Assembly: GCA_035531075.1 (NCBI GenBank)
Contig: DATKTO010000019.1
Span: forward strand, 1-64,000
Reading direction: 5' to 3'
Source: 39-52-133 sp035531075
Lineage (GTDB): Bacteria > Pseudomonadota > Gammaproteobacteria > Burkholderiales > Gallionellaceae
Length of the DNA stretch: 64,000 bases
Position numbers and translations under genes: made by a program. Numbering within the stretch: position 1 is the stretch's first letter; each line of letters opens with the position of its first letter. Shown piece after piece: positions 6,523-15,659 of the stretch. Under the pieces are notes generated by a model. The model had not been told where the DNA came from, did no database searches, and saw only the letters and a list, made by a program, of their open reading frames with translations.

Positions 6523-9393
6523 TTATGGGGCAGAATCAGCGTAAGACGCAAGCGGCGGGCAAGCACAAATCAGATTCTTGTCGCCGCGCACGTTGTCGAT
6601 GCGGCCAACGCTGGGCCAGAACTTGTTGTCGCGCACCCAGTGTAACGGGTAAACCGCCTTCTCTCTGGAGTAGCTACGGTTCCAGTTGTCAGCAATCACT
6701 GACTTTGCGGTATGCGGGCAGTTTTTCAAGACGTTGTCCTGCCTGTCCGCCTTGCCGGAAATAACCTCGTCGATTTCCTTGCGTATCGCAATCAGCGCCG
6801 CGCAGAAGCGATCCAGTTCCTGTTTGGATTCACTCTCGGTCGGTTCTACCATCAGGGTGTCTGCGACCGGGAAGGACACCGTGGGCGCATGGTAACCATA
6901 GTCCATCAGGCGCTTGGCAATATCGCCCACTTCCACGCCGCCATCGCGCTTGAATTCGACACAGGCCAGTATCATCTCGTGCGCACAGCGACCGTTCTTG
7001 CCGCTGTACAGCGTGGGGTAATGGTCTTTCAGCGATTCCTTGATGTAGTTTGCATTCAGGATCGCGATGCGTGTGGCCTCGGTTAAACCGGTGCCGCCGA
7101 GCATTTTGATGTAGCCATAAGATATCAATAAAATCAACGCACTACCATAAGGCGCTGCCGATACTGCCGAGATACCCTGCTCGCCACTGGTCTTGACCAC
7201 AGCATGGCCGGGCAGGAACGGCACCAGATGTTTGGCCACGCCGATCGGGCCCACGCCCGGGCCGCCGCCACCGTGCGGGATGGCAAAAGTCTTATGCAGG
7301 TTGAGGTGGCACACGTCCGCGCCGATATTGCCGGGGCTGGTGAGGCCGACCTGCGCATTCATGTTGGCGCCGTCCATATACACCTGGCCGCCATTGGCGT
7401 GGATAATCGCGGTGATCTCGCTGATGCTTTCCTCGTACACGCCGTGGGTGCTGGGGTAGGTCACCATCAGGCAGGCAAGATCATGTTTGTGCTCTTCCGC
7501 CTTCTCGCGCAGATCAGCCACGTCGATATTGCCCTGCTTGTCGCATTTCACCAGCACGATCTTCATGCCGCACATCGCCGCAGAGGCGGGATTGGTGCCG
7601 TGCGCAGAAGTGGGTATCAGCGCGATATTGCGATGCGTATCGCCGCGCGACCGGTGATACGCCTGTATCACCAGCAGGCCCGCATATTCGCCCTGCGCGC
7701 CGCTGTTGGGCTGAAAGCTCATCTTGGCAAAGCCGGTAATCTCGCTCAGTGCGCTGTCCAGGCTGGCAATCACTTCCTGGAAACCGGCCACTTGATCAAA
7801 CGGCACAAACGGATGCAGGTTGGCAAACTCCGGCCAGGTGAGCGGCATCAGCTCCGACGCGGCATTCAGCTTCATCGTGCACGAGCCTAGCGAAATCATC
7901 GAGTGCGTCAGCGACAGATCCTTGTTCTCCAGACGCTTGATGTAGCGCATCATCTCCGACTCGGAATGATAGCTGTTGAACACCGGGTGCTGCAGGATGG
8001 CGGATGAGCGGATTTTGATCAGTCCATTCTGTTTGAAGATTTGTTCTTCCGTTAGCTTGCCCGCCACCTTGCCGGCGGCCTTGGCAAACACCTCGATGAT
8101 TGCGTTCAAATCTTCTGTATCGGTAGTCTGGTCAACAGACAAGGTGATTGCACCATCCAGATAACGGAAGTTGATCTGCGCGGCTTCGGCCAGCGCGCGG
8201 ATTTTTGCATTGTCTGTGCCGCTGATTTTGATGGTGTCGAAATAAACGCCATCATCAATTTTGTAGCCAAGCTTTTTCAATTCTGCGGCGAGTGCGATCG
8301 CGGAAAAATGCACTTGCTGCGCAATGCCTTTCAAGCCCTGCGGGCCGTGGTACACGCCGTACATGCCGGCCATGATGGCGAGCAAGGCCTGTGCGGTGCA
8401 GATGTTGGAAGTCGCCTTGTCGCGGCGGATATGCTGCTCGCGCGTCTGCAGCGCCATGCGCAATGCCTGGTTGCCGTCGCCATCCACCGACACGCCGATG
8501 ATGCGGCCGGGCATGGTGCGCTTGTAGGCATCGCGGCAGGCGAAGAAAGCCGCGTGCGGGCCGCCGTACCCCATCGGCACGCCGAAGCGCTGCGTGTTGC
8601 CGATCACCACATCGGCGCCCCATTCGCCGGGCGGTGTCAGCAATACCAGGCTCAGCAAATCAGCCGCCACGGCAATTGAAGTGCCGTTGGCCTTGGCCTT
8701 GGCAACGAAGTCGGCGTAGTCATGCACCTTGCCGTCTGCGCTCGGGTACTGCAGCAAGGCGCCGTAAATTGTTGCATCCAGCTTTGCGGTTTTAAAGTCG
8801 CCGATCACCAGCTCGATACCCATCGGCGCCGAACGCGTCTTGAGCAGATCGATGGTCTGCGGCAAGCACTCATGCGATACAAAAAACCTGTTCACGCCTT
8901 GTGCAGCCGCATCGCGCGAGCGATTGTTGTACAGCATCGCCATCGCTTCTGCGGCGGCGGTGCCCTCGTCCAGCAGCGACGCATTTGCGATTTCCATCCC
9001 GGTCAGATCTATGATCATAGTCTGGAAGTTCAGCAGGGCTTCGAGGCGTCCCTGTGAAATCTCCGCCTGATAAGGCGTGTATGCGGTGTACCAGCCGGGG
9101 TTTTCCAGAATATTGCGCTGGATAACGGCCGGCAGGATGGTGTTGTAATAGCCCAGGCCGATATAGCTGTTAAAGACCTTGTTCTTGGCGGCAATGGCGC
9201 GCAAATGCTTGTGGTACTGGAATTCAGTCATGCCACCGGGCAAATTCAGCGGCTGCTTCAGACGGATGGAAGCGGGCACGGTCTGCGCAATCAGCTCGTC
9301 GACAGAGCTTGCGCCAATTTTCTGCAGCATGGCGGTGATGTCGTCAGCGCGCGGACCGTTGTGGCGGTTTACAAATTGATCGGTGGTAATCAT
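6523..9393 (-). CDS. gcvP: Glycine dehydrogenase (aminomethyl-transferring), P-protein
   Basis: A 956-aa single-chain P-protein (N and C halves fused), the normal proteobacterial length. It decarboxylates glycine with PLP and passes the aminomethyl group to the lipoyl arm of GcvH. The PLP-lysine motif NLHKTFAIPHGGGGPG lies near residue 700. The start MITTDQFVNRHNGP is typical. It is the last gcv gene of an operon read as gcvT, gcvH, gcvP, separated from gcvH by a 163-nt gap that contains a long palindrome. The operon is controlled by the glycine riboswitch ahead of gcvT. Confidence 0.98.
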   Translation of the reverse strand: MITTDQFVNRHNGPRADDITAMLQKIGASSVDELIAQTVPASIRLKQPLNLPGGMTEFQYHKHLRAIAAKNKVFNSYIGLGYYNTILPAVIQRNILENPGWYTAYTPYQAEISQGRLEALLNFQTMIIDLTGMEIANASLLDEGTAAAEAMAMLYNNRSRDAAAQGVNRFFVSHECLPQTIDLLKTRSAPMGIELVIGDFKTAKLDATIYGALLQYPSADGKVHDYADFVAKAKANGTSIAVAADLLSLVLLTPPGEWGADVVIGNTQRFGVPMGYGGPHAAFFACRDAYKRTMPGRIIGVSVDGDGNQALRMALQTREQHIRRDKATSNICTAQALLAIMAGMYGVYHGPQGLKGIAQQVHFSAIALAAELKKLGYKIDDGVYFDTIKISGTDNAKIRALAEAAQINFRYLDGAITLSVDQTTDTEDLNAIIEVFAKAAGKVAGKLTEEQIFKQNGLIKIRSSAILQHPVFNSYHSESEMMRYIKRLENKDLSLTHSMISLGSCTMKLNAASELMPLTWPEFANLHPFVPFDQVAGFQEVIASLDSALSEITGFAKMSFQPNSGAQGEYAGLLVIQAYHRSRGDTHRNIALIPTSAHGTNPASAAMCGMKIVLVKCDKQGNIDVADLREKAEEHKHDLACLMVTYPSTHGVYEESISEITAIIHANGGQVYMDGANMNAQVGLTSPGNIGADVCHLNLHKTFAIPHGGGGPGVGPIGVAKHLVPFLPGHAVVKTSGEQGISAVSAAPYGSALILLISYGYIKMLGGTGLTEATRIAILNANYIKESLKDHYPTLYSGKNGRCAHEMILACVEFKRDGGVEVGDIAKRLMDYGYHAPTVSFPVADTLMVEPTESESKQELDRFCAALIAIRKEIDEVISGKADRQDNVLKNCPHTAKSVIADNWNRSYSREKAVYPLHWVRDNKFWPSVGRIDNVRGDKNLICACPPLASYADSAP

Positions 9394-9441
9394 GAGAGAG
9401 TCTTAAAATTGATGATTGGTTTATGTTAGAGCTGCCTAAGG

Positions 9442-9553
9442 TCTTCATTTCGTTGTGAGATATGGCGCGAGATAAATTTTAGAGCGCAGCATATTTATAA
9501 TATGTAAGCGATTAAAATTTATGGAGCAACGCAGTAGCGCGACGAAATGAAGA
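9442..9553. repeat. 112-bp imperfect palindromic element between gcvH and gcvP
   Basis: Outer arms TCTTCATTTCGT (9442-9453) and ACGAAATGAAGA (9542-9553) are perfect 12-bp inverted repeats. Inner arms ATAAATTTTA (9472-9481) and TAAAATTTAT (9513-9522) nest inside, and CATATT/AATATG (9490-9504) forms the tip. The whole unit can fold as one long hairpin in RNA or single-stranded DNA, as expected of a MITE- or REP-like insertion. It lies inside the gcv operon and ends 4 bp from the gcvH stop codon. Confidence 0.75.
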
Positions 9554-9556
9554 TCT

Positions 9557-9946
9557 TTAATGGGCCTCGCTGTCCACATGGGCTTGGTATGCGGTTGCAT
9601 CCATCAGCCCCGCCACATCCGCCGCATTGTCCGGCTTCATCTTGAACAGCCATGCGCCGTAAGGGTCGGCGTTGATTTTTTCGGGTTCATTGGTCAGCTC
9701 ACCGTTAAACGCAGTCACCACACCTGCAACCGGCGCATAGATGTCTGCGGCAGCCTTGACCGATTCAACCACCGCGCACTCCTCCGCTGCTTTCAGCTTG
9801 CGCCCGACTTCAGGGCTTTCGACAAACACCATATCGCCCAGCAGTTCCTGCGCATGCTGGGTAATGCCCACGGTAATGGTGCCGTCTGCTTCTGTTTTAA
9901 CCCATTCATGGGTTGCTGTGTATTTGAGATTGCCAGGATTGCTCAT
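9557..9946 (-). CDS. gcvH: Glycine cleavage system H protein
   Basis: A 129-aa lipoyl carrier that shuttles the aminomethyl group between GcvP, GcvT and the dihydrolipoamide dehydrogenase. The lipoylated lysine is Lys64 in VVESVKAAADIYAP. ATG 9946 (MSNPGNLKY) is chosen because AGGG lies 8 nt upstream; an in-frame TTG at 9964 would only add six residues. It sits 28 nt after gcvT on the same transcript. Confidence 0.97.
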   Translation of the reverse strand: MSNPGNLKYTATHEWVKTEADGTITVGITQHAQELLGDMVFVESPEVGRKLKAAEECAVVESVKAAADIYAPVAGVVTAFNGELTNEPEKINADPYGAWLFKMKPDNAADVAGLMDATAYQAHVDSEAH

Positions 9947-9974
9947 GATTATTTCCCTATTCAAAAAGTAAAAA

Positions 9975-11057
9975 TTAAACTAAACCTTTGCCGTTGCGAA
10001 CGAAAGGATATTTTACTACCTTCGCATTCAACAATTTGTCGCGTACTGAAACCTGCACGATATCGCCGATCTGCACTGCATTTGGAATGCGTGCCAGCGC
10101 GATGGAGAGATTAAGCGAGGGCGAGAAGCTGCCGCTGGTGATTTCGCCGTCACCGTTGCTGGTTTTGACCACCTGATGGTCGCGCATCACGCCGCGGTCC
10201 TGCAGCACCAGGCCAACCAGTTTGCGTGTGGCAGGCTTGGCCAGCAGCGCCGCCTTGCCGATAAAGTCGCGCTCGCTCTTCAGATCCACTGTCCATGCCA
10301 GGCCTGCCTCGAGCGGGCTGATGGTTTCATCCATATCATGGCCGTACAGATTCATGCCAGCTTCCAGGCGCAGCGTGTCGCGAGCACCCAGACCGATGGG
10401 TTTCACGCCGGCTTTGCTTAATGCTTCCCAGAAGAAGGCGGCAGCCTGCGCGGGCAGCATGATTTCAAAACCGTCTTCGCCGGTATAGCCGGTGCGGGCG
10501 GCAAACATCGTGCCCATATTGACGGCGGTAAACGGTTTCAGGTCGCCTGCCAGGTTTTTCAGTCCGGGCATCGCTTGCCACAATTTTTCTGCTGCTTTGG
10601 GGCCTTGTATCGCGATCATCGCCAGATCGGTGCGCGGCTTGATTTCCAGTTTGGGCGCGTGGGCCGCAGCCTGCTCCTTCATCCACGCGATGTCCTTGTC
10701 AGCAGTGCCCGCGTTCACCACCAGGCGGAACATTTTCTCGTTGATGAAATACACGATCAGGTCGTCGATCACGCCGCCTTCAGGATTCAGCATGCAGGAA
10801 TAAAGCGCTCTGCCGGTGCTCTGCAATTTGTCGACATTGTTGGCGAGCAGGTAACGCAGAAAATCGCGCACGCCATCGCCCTGTAAATCCACCACGCGCA
10901 TATGCGACACGTCGAACATGCCGGCGTCAGTGCGCACCTGCTGGTGTTCTTCGAGCTGGGAGCCGTAATGCAGCGGCATATCCCAGCCACCGAAATCAAT
11001 CATTTTTGCGCCCATCGCGCGGTGTGCAGCATTAAGAGGTGTGGTCTGGAGTGTCAT
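9975..11057 (-). CDS. gcvT: Aminomethyltransferase, T protein of the glycine cleavage system
   Basis: A 360-aa protein with the family start TTPLNAAHRAMGAKMIDFGG and internal MLNPEGGVIDDLIVY. It takes the aminomethyl group from GcvH and transfers the one-carbon unit to tetrahydrofolate, releasing ammonia. It is the first gene of gcvT-gcvH-gcvP. A terminator and tandem glycine riboswitch occupy the 5' leader, so expression should rise with glycine. Confidence 0.98.
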   Translation of the reverse strand: MTLQTTPLNAAHRAMGAKMIDFGGWDMPLHYGSQLEEHQQVRTDAGMFDVSHMRVVDLQGDGVRDFLRYLLANNVDKLQSTGRALYSCMLNPEGGVIDDLIVYFINEKMFRLVVNAGTADKDIAWMKEQAAAHAPKLEIKPRTDLAMIAIQGPKAAEKLWQAMPGLKNLAGDLKPFTAVNMGTMFAARTGYTGEDGFEIMLPAQAAAFFWEALSKAGVKPIGLGARDTLRLEAGMNLYGHDMDETISPLEAGLAWTVDLKSERDFIGKAALLAKPATRKLVGLVLQDRGVMRDHQVVKTSNGDGEITSGSFSPSLNLSIALARIPNAVQIGDIVQVSVRDKLLNAKVVKYPFVRNGKGLV

Positions 11058-11117
11058 TTTTTTCTTTCTGAAAGCGGAGCCTCAGTGGAGACCAACCTTT
11101 AGGGTGGCCGTAGCTAA

Positions 11118-11154
11118 AATAAAAAAAGGCGCAGCAGAAAAAATCTGCTGCGCC
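11118..11154 (-). terminator. Riboswitch-controlled terminator ahead of gcvT
   Basis: Inverted repeat GGCGCAGCAGA (11128-11138) and TCTGCTGCGCC (11144-11154), followed on the minus strand by an uninterrupted run of seven U. It lies between the glycine aptamers and the gcvT start, the arrangement of a transcriptional ON switch in which glycine binding prevents terminator formation. Confidence 0.9.
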
Positions 11155-11157
11155 CCA

Positions 11158-11345
11158 TCTGTCCTTTGTACCTGAGAGATTAAGACGATAACTTGGTGTT
11201 ATTGTCGTGTGCCCCTTCGGTGGTCACTAAGTGACACTCTCCAGATTTGCCTGATTCCAACGGTTCATGAGCCTGAGCGGTTACGGGTGTTGCGCCTTCG
11301 GCGGTGCGCCCTTTACAAGGCTGCACGCTCTCCCATTGGTCTGAA
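11158..11345 (-). promoter_or_regulatory. Tandem glycine riboswitch
   Basis: Read on the minus strand, two glycine aptamers follow each other. Aptamer I begins GGGAGAGCG and contains CACCGCCGAAGGCGCAA. Aptamer II begins TCTGGAGAGTG, contains CACCGAAGGGGCA and closes with TCTCAGGTACAAAGGACAGA. These are the conserved purine-rich and CCGAAGG segments of the class. The position directly upstream of a terminator and gcvT fits control of the glycine cleavage operon. Boundaries are approximate. Confidence 0.93.
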
Positions 11346-11410
11346 CGGCAAGACGCGACTATACCGGAATAAGGGGTGGGGCGGCAAGGTAGTGTTTCGG
11401 CTTATCGGCG

Positions 11411-12217
11411 CTACTGCGGGTAAAACAAAAACAGGCGGTAACCGGCGGGCTTGAGGTCGGCGGTATTGAGGTGGAGCTTGATGCTTGTTTCGCGATTGGC
11501 GGGGAAGCCGCGATTTTCGTCTTCGCCGGAAGGGAGGTAATCCGCGGGGCTGAAGTTGCGTCGTGCCAGCGCATTGTCCTGGGTGTCGGTCAGCGTCAGC
11601 TCGATGCTGGGGTAAGCCAGCGCGTAGGGTGCGCGGCTGCGCAGCAGGGCGTGCAGGGTGATAACGTTTGCCTGGGCAGGGTCTGCCTCCAGTTCGGACG
11701 ATTCAATGCTCAGCAGGTCTATCTTCTGCGGCAATGGAATAGTGCAATTGAGCTGGGCGCAGATGCTGACCATGGCCGGCTTGATGCCGGGCAGACGGGC
11801 GGCAATTTCAACGCGCAGAAGATAGGCGGCCTGGAACAGCAACAGGATCGCAAGCAGTATCGAGCCTGAAGCCCAGAGCCAGGTGCGTCGTGGCGTTGAA
11901 GGCTTGGCTGTTTTTGTAACGTAAACATCGGGGATGTGGCTGAAGTCGTTCGCAAGACGCGCAGCTGCCGGCGATATTGAGACCGGGCTATCGACTGTAG
12001 CATAAGGGTTGTATGCCGGATGCATGACGGTGACATCGGCTATATCATCGAGAACCAGCGGCAGATCGAGTTGTTCGGGCGGGACATAGAGATTTTCCAC
12101 TGCATTGAATACAGTTTCGCAACGACCGCAGCGCACCATGCCCTGATGCGCATTGCGCTGCTCTTCGGTGATTTTAAAATGGGTGGCGCAGTGCGGACAC
12201 TGGGTGATGTCTGTCAT
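11411..12217 (-). CDS. Zinc-ribbon (MJ0042) plus DUF3426 membrane protein
   Basis: A 268-aa protein with an N-terminal zinc ribbon, C7-x2-C10 and C30-x2-C33 (MJ0042 type), a low-complexity linker, one membrane helix near residues 115-138 and a C-terminal DUF3426 region predicted to lie in the periplasm. The function of this family is not established; a sensor or assembly role is possible. ATG 12217 (MTDITQCPHC) overlaps the prmA stop codon (ATGA), so it is coupled to prmA, a conserved arrangement in betaproteobacteria as far as I recall. Confidence 0.88.
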   Translation of the reverse strand: MTDITQCPHCATHFKITEEQRNAHQGMVRCGRCETVFNAVENLYVPPEQLDLPLVLDDIADVTVMHPAYNPYATVDSPVSISPAAARLANDFSHIPDVYVTKTAKPSTPRRTWLWASGSILLAILLLFQAAYLLRVEIAARLPGIKPAMVSICAQLNCTIPLPQKIDLLSIESSELEADPAQANVITLHALLRSRAPYALAYPSIELTLTDTQDNALARRNFSPADYLPSGEDENRGFPANRETSIKLHLNTADLKPAGYRLFLFYPQ

Positions 12218-13101
12218 TTCCGTGTCCCTGACAAACACGCCCAGCCATCCTCCATCACCGCCGGATTGAGTTCAAACCATTGCGCGTAGACTCGCATCAC
12301 ATCGTCTGCCTGTTCGCTGAGCACGCCGGACAGCACGATGCGTCCGCCTTGGCGCGTGGCACTCGCCAGCAGCGGCGCCAGCATCTTGAGCGGGTTGGTG
12401 AGAATGTTGGCCACCACGATATCGGCAGGCTGGAGTGTGCCGTCAGGCAGCGCAAAAGCCGCATTGACTTGATTGGCCAGCGCATTGTCGCGGCTGGATT
12501 GCACGGCCTGCGCATCCACATCCACACCATAGGCACTGCCTGCGCCCAGCTTCATCGCGGCAATCGCCAGGATGCCCGAGCCGCAGCCGTAGTCCAGCAC
12601 GCTTTCGCCGCCGCGTATGTTTTCATCCAGCCAGCGCAGGCACAGACGAGTAGTGGGGTGGCTGCCCGTGCCGAAAGCGAGGCCGGGGTCGAGCACGATA
12701 TTGATGGCCGTATCGTCAACCGGGGTATGCCAGGTGGGCACGATCCACAGGCGCTGCGAGATGCGGATCGGGTCGAACTGCGATTGCGTCAGGCGCACCC
12801 AGTCGTTGTCCTGCAGCGGGGTGATGTGGTGCGGCGGCGATTGCTGCAGCCCTGCTGCCAGTGATGCATGCAGCAGGATGTCTTCCACTGCCGCGTCGGC
12901 ATCAAACAGCGCGGTGACGCAGTTGCGCGACCACAGGCTGGCGGAAGGTTCGCCAGGTTCGCCGAAGATGGCCTGTTCCTGCGGCGTATCGGCATCCGCA
13001 TCGTGCATGTCTACCGACAGCGCGCCGTATTCCAGCAGGGCTTCACTCAGGCTTTCCGCGTATGCAGCGTCAGCATTAACGGTCAGCGACAGCCAGGACA
13101 T
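12214..13101 (-). CDS. prmA: Ribosomal protein L11 methyltransferase
   Basis: A 295-aa SAM-dependent methyltransferase that trimethylates ribosomal protein L11. The SAM site VLDYGCGSGILAIAA and the catalytic-loop motif VVANILTNPL are present. ATG 13101 (MSWLSLTVNAD) gives the usual length; the in-frame region further upstream overlaps accC and is not conserved. It starts 1 nt after the accC stop codon, so it belongs to the accB-accC-prmA transcript. Confidence 0.96.
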   Translation of the reverse strand: MSWLSLTVNADAAYAESLSEALLEYGALSVDMHDADADTPQEQAIFGEPGEPSASLWSRNCVTALFDADAAVEDILLHASLAAGLQQSPPHHITPLQDNDWVRLTQSQFDPIRISQRLWIVPTWHTPVDDTAINIVLDPGLAFGTGSHPTTRLCLRWLDENIRGGESVLDYGCGSGILAIAAMKLGAGSAYGVDVDAQAVQSSRDNALANQVNAAFALPDGTLQPADIVVANILTNPLKMLAPLLASATRQGGRIVLSGVLSEQADDVMRVYAQWFELNPAVMEDGWACLSGTRK

Positions 13102-13102
13102 T

Positions 13103-14458
13103 TCACTTTGCCTTGGCGCGTTCGGCCAGCTTGTGCTCCAGATAATGAATGCTGGTGCCACCGTGCATAAAGGCGGCGTCATTCATTAATTCCTGATGCA
13201 GTGCGATGTTGGTGTCGATGCCGGCGACGGCCATTTCGGACAGGGCAATGCGCATGCGCGCAATCGCCTGATCGCGATTGTCGCCATAGGCGATGATCTT
13301 GCCTATCATCGAATCGTAATGAGCCGGCACCACGTAGTTGGCGTATGAATGCGAATCCACGCGGATGCCGGGGCCACCGGGGGTGTGCCAGGTGGTGATG
13401 CGGCCGGGTGAAGGGGTGAATTTGAAAGGGTGCTCGGCGTTGATGCGGCACTCGACGGCATGGCCTTTTAGCACCACATCCTTCTGTTTGAAGCTCAATT
13501 TTTCGCCGGCTGCGATCTTGATCTGCTGCTGCACGATGTCGATGCCGGTGATCATCTCGGTAACCGGATGCTCAACCTGCACGCGGGTATTCATCTCGAT
13601 AAAGAAGAACTCGTCATTTTCAAACAGGAACTCGAAAGTGCCCGCGCCGCGGTAACCGATCTTGCGGCAGGCTTCGGCGCAGCGTTCGCCGATCTTGTCG
13701 CGCAGCTTGCTGTTGAGCATCGGTGCCGGCGCTTCTTCGATAATCTTCTGGTGGCGGCGCTGCATCGAGCAATCGCGTTCGCCCAGATACACGGCATTGC
13801 CGTGGGTGTCGGACAGCACCTGAAATTCGATGTGGCGCGGGTTTTCCAGAAACTTTTCCATGTACACCATGGGATTGTTAAAGGCAGCCTGGGCTTCGGT
13901 GCGCGTCATGGCCACCGCGTTCACCAGCGCAGCCTCGGTATGCACCACGCGCATGCCGCGACCACCGCCGCCGCCGGCAGCCTTGATGATGACAGGGTAA
14001 CCAATGGAGCGCGCGATCTTGACGATGGCGGCGGGGTCTTCCGGCAGCGCGCCTTCAACGCCGGGCACGCAGGGCACACCGGCTTTGTTCATGGCGATCT
14101 TGGCAGACACTTTGTCGCCCATCAGGCGGATGGTTTCAGGGCGCGGGCCGATGAAAACGAAACCGCTTTTTTCCACGCGTTCCGCGAAGTCGGCGTTCTC
14201 GGACAGGAAGCCGTAACCGGGGTGGATCGCCTGTGCGTCAGTGACTTCGGCGGCGCTGATGATGGCGGGTATATTAAGATAGCTCAGCGATGAAGGTGCA
14301 GGACCGATACATACCGATTCATCGGCCAGCTTGACATATTTGGCGTCAGCATCGGCTTCGGAGTGAACGGCGACAGTTTTGATGCCCATTTCACGGCAGG
14401 CACGCTGAATACGCAGCGCAATTTCACCGCGATTGGCAATTAGAATTTTTTCAAACAT
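13103..14458 (-). CDS. accC: Acetyl-CoA carboxylase, biotin carboxylase subunit
   Basis: A 451-aa ATP-grasp enzyme that carboxylates the biotin of AccB, the first half of the malonyl-CoA reaction for fatty acid synthesis. The start MFEKILIANRGEIALRIQRA is typical, with GGAG upstream. The glycine-rich ATP loop KAAGGGGGRGM is near residues 157-167, and the biotin carboxylase signature FIEMNTRVQVEHPVTE is intact. An in-frame extension to 14563 is possible but unlike the family. accB lies 107 nt upstream. Confidence 0.98.
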   Translation of the reverse strand: MFEKILIANRGEIALRIQRACREMGIKTVAVHSEADADAKYVKLADESVCIGPAPSSLSYLNIPAIISAAEVTDAQAIHPGYGFLSENADFAERVEKSGFVFIGPRPETIRLMGDKVSAKIAMNKAGVPCVPGVEGALPEDPAAIVKIARSIGYPVIIKAAGGGGGRGMRVVHTEAALVNAVAMTRTEAQAAFNNPMVYMEKFLENPRHIEFQVLSDTHGNAVYLGERDCSMQRRHQKIIEEAPAPMLNSKLRDKIGERCAEACRKIGYRGAGTFEFLFENDEFFFIEMNTRVQVEHPVTEMITGIDIVQQQIKIAAGEKLSFKQKDVVLKGHAVECRINAEHPFKFTPSPGRITTWHTPGGPGIRVDSHSYANYVVPAHYDSMIGKIIAYGDNRDQAIARMRIALSEMAVAGIDTNIALHQELMNDAAFMHGGTSIHYLEHKLAERAKAK

Positions 14459-14565
14459 TTTTGGAGGCTCCGGCTGGGGTGCTGCATGCAGCATTCCAGG
14501 ATTCAACGGTGCGTTAGCAGGTACGTTGAGTCTGGTTGATGTTGCTTTTTTTCTGACGAACATGC

Positions 14566-15009
14566 TTAACCGATAATGAACAATGGCTGCCCGAATTCAA
14601 CGGCCTGTCCGCTTTCGACCAGAATGGCCTTGACCACGCCACTGTGATCCGATTCGATCTCGTTCAGCAGTTTCATTGCTTCAATAATGCACAGGGTGTC
14701 GCCTACGCTCACAGTCTGGCCAATATCCACAAAGGGCTTTGCGCCAGGTGAAGGTGAGCGGTAGAAGCTGCCGACCATCGGTGATTTTACGACATGGCCT
14801 TCGGGCGCTGCCGCTTCAGCCGGTGCAGCTGCAACCGGGGCTGCTGCCGCGACAGGCGCCGCATGCTGTTGTGGTGCAGCATACACATGCTGAACGGCGG
14901 TGGATGAACGGGAAATGCGAACAAATTCTTCACCTTCCTTGATTTCCAGTTCTGCAATGCCGGAATTTTCTACCAGTTCAATGAGCGTCTTGATTTTACG
15001 TAAATCCAT
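14566..15009 (-). CDS. accB: Biotin carboxyl carrier protein of acetyl-CoA carboxylase
   Basis: A 147-aa protein with an N-terminal MDLRKIKTLIELVE helix, an Ala/Pro-rich linker (residues about 45-70) and a C-terminal biotinyl domain. The biotinylated lysine is Lys113 in the IEAMKLLNE motif. It carries CO2 from AccC to the carboxyltransferase AccAD. It is first of the accB-accC-prmA group and follows aroQ by 40 nt, a common pairing in proteobacteria. Confidence 0.97.
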   Translation of the reverse strand: MDLRKIKTLIELVENSGIAELEIKEGEEFVRISRSSTAVQHVYAAPQQHAAPVAAAAPVAAAPAEAAAPEGHVVKSPMVGSFYRSPSPGAKPFVDIGQTVSVGDTLCIIEAMKLLNEIESDHSGVVKAILVESGQAVEFGQPLFIIG

Positions 15010-15049
15010 GTTTAACTCCTAAAAAAATGATGACAAACGACAGGTAGAT

Positions 15050-15493
15050 TCAGATCACCTGTTGCCTGGATAGAGCATATTGCAGCGCGAGTTCGTATCC
15101 ACTTGCGCCTAGACCACTGATCACGCCGACGGCGAGATCAGAAAAAAATGATTCTTTGCGGAATGCTTCGCGCGCAAATACATTGGAAAGGTGGACCTCA
15201 ATAAAAGGAATTGCCACAGCAGCCAAGGCATCGCGCAATGCCACACTGGTATGGGTGAATGCAGCCGGATTGATGATGATGAAATCAGTTCCGTCCAGTC
15301 GTGCTGCCTGCACCCGTTCTACCAGCGCAAATTCGGCGTTGCTCTGCAGGGTAGCGATGCTAGCCCCGCCTTTTTGCGCTTGTTGCGTTAATTTAGCGTT
15401 AATTTCGTCCAACGTGATGCGACCGTAAACATCTGGCTCACGACTGCCGAGCAAGTTCAGATTAGGTCCGTGGAGCACCAGGATTTTTTTCAT
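15050..15493 (-). CDS. aroQ: 3-dehydroquinate dehydratase, type II
   Basis: A 147-aa protein, the standard type II length. It dehydrates 3-dehydroquinate to 3-dehydroshikimate in the shikimate pathway. LVLHGPNLNLLGSREPDVYG includes catalytic Tyr23; INPAAFTHTSVALRDAL and FIEVHLSNVFARE complete the active site. Transcription continues into accB. Confidence 0.97.
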   Translation of the reverse strand: MKKILVLHGPNLNLLGSREPDVYGRITLDEINAKLTQQAQKGGASIATLQSNAEFALVERVQAARLDGTDFIIINPAAFTHTSVALRDALAAVAIPFIEVHLSNVFAREAFRKESFFSDLAVGVISGLGASGYELALQYALSRQQVI

Positions 15494-15659
15494 ACCGGCA
15501 TTTTGCCGTAAATTACAGATGTTTGTCCAGATTTTGACGCAAATTAAGGGCTTGCTAATTTTCAGAAGCGCGACATCGAGTAAATTGGCGTGATTTCTGG
15601 CTATTTTTTGTTCAGACGCGCTATAACAAGGTTTGGAATGACAAGCTTGAATACTTTAA

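Noticed and set aside
14459..14563. N-terminal extension of AccC to position 14563
   Set aside because: The extra 35 residues are Pro/Ala rich and unlike the family; the ATG at 14458 has an upstream GGAG and gives the standard length.
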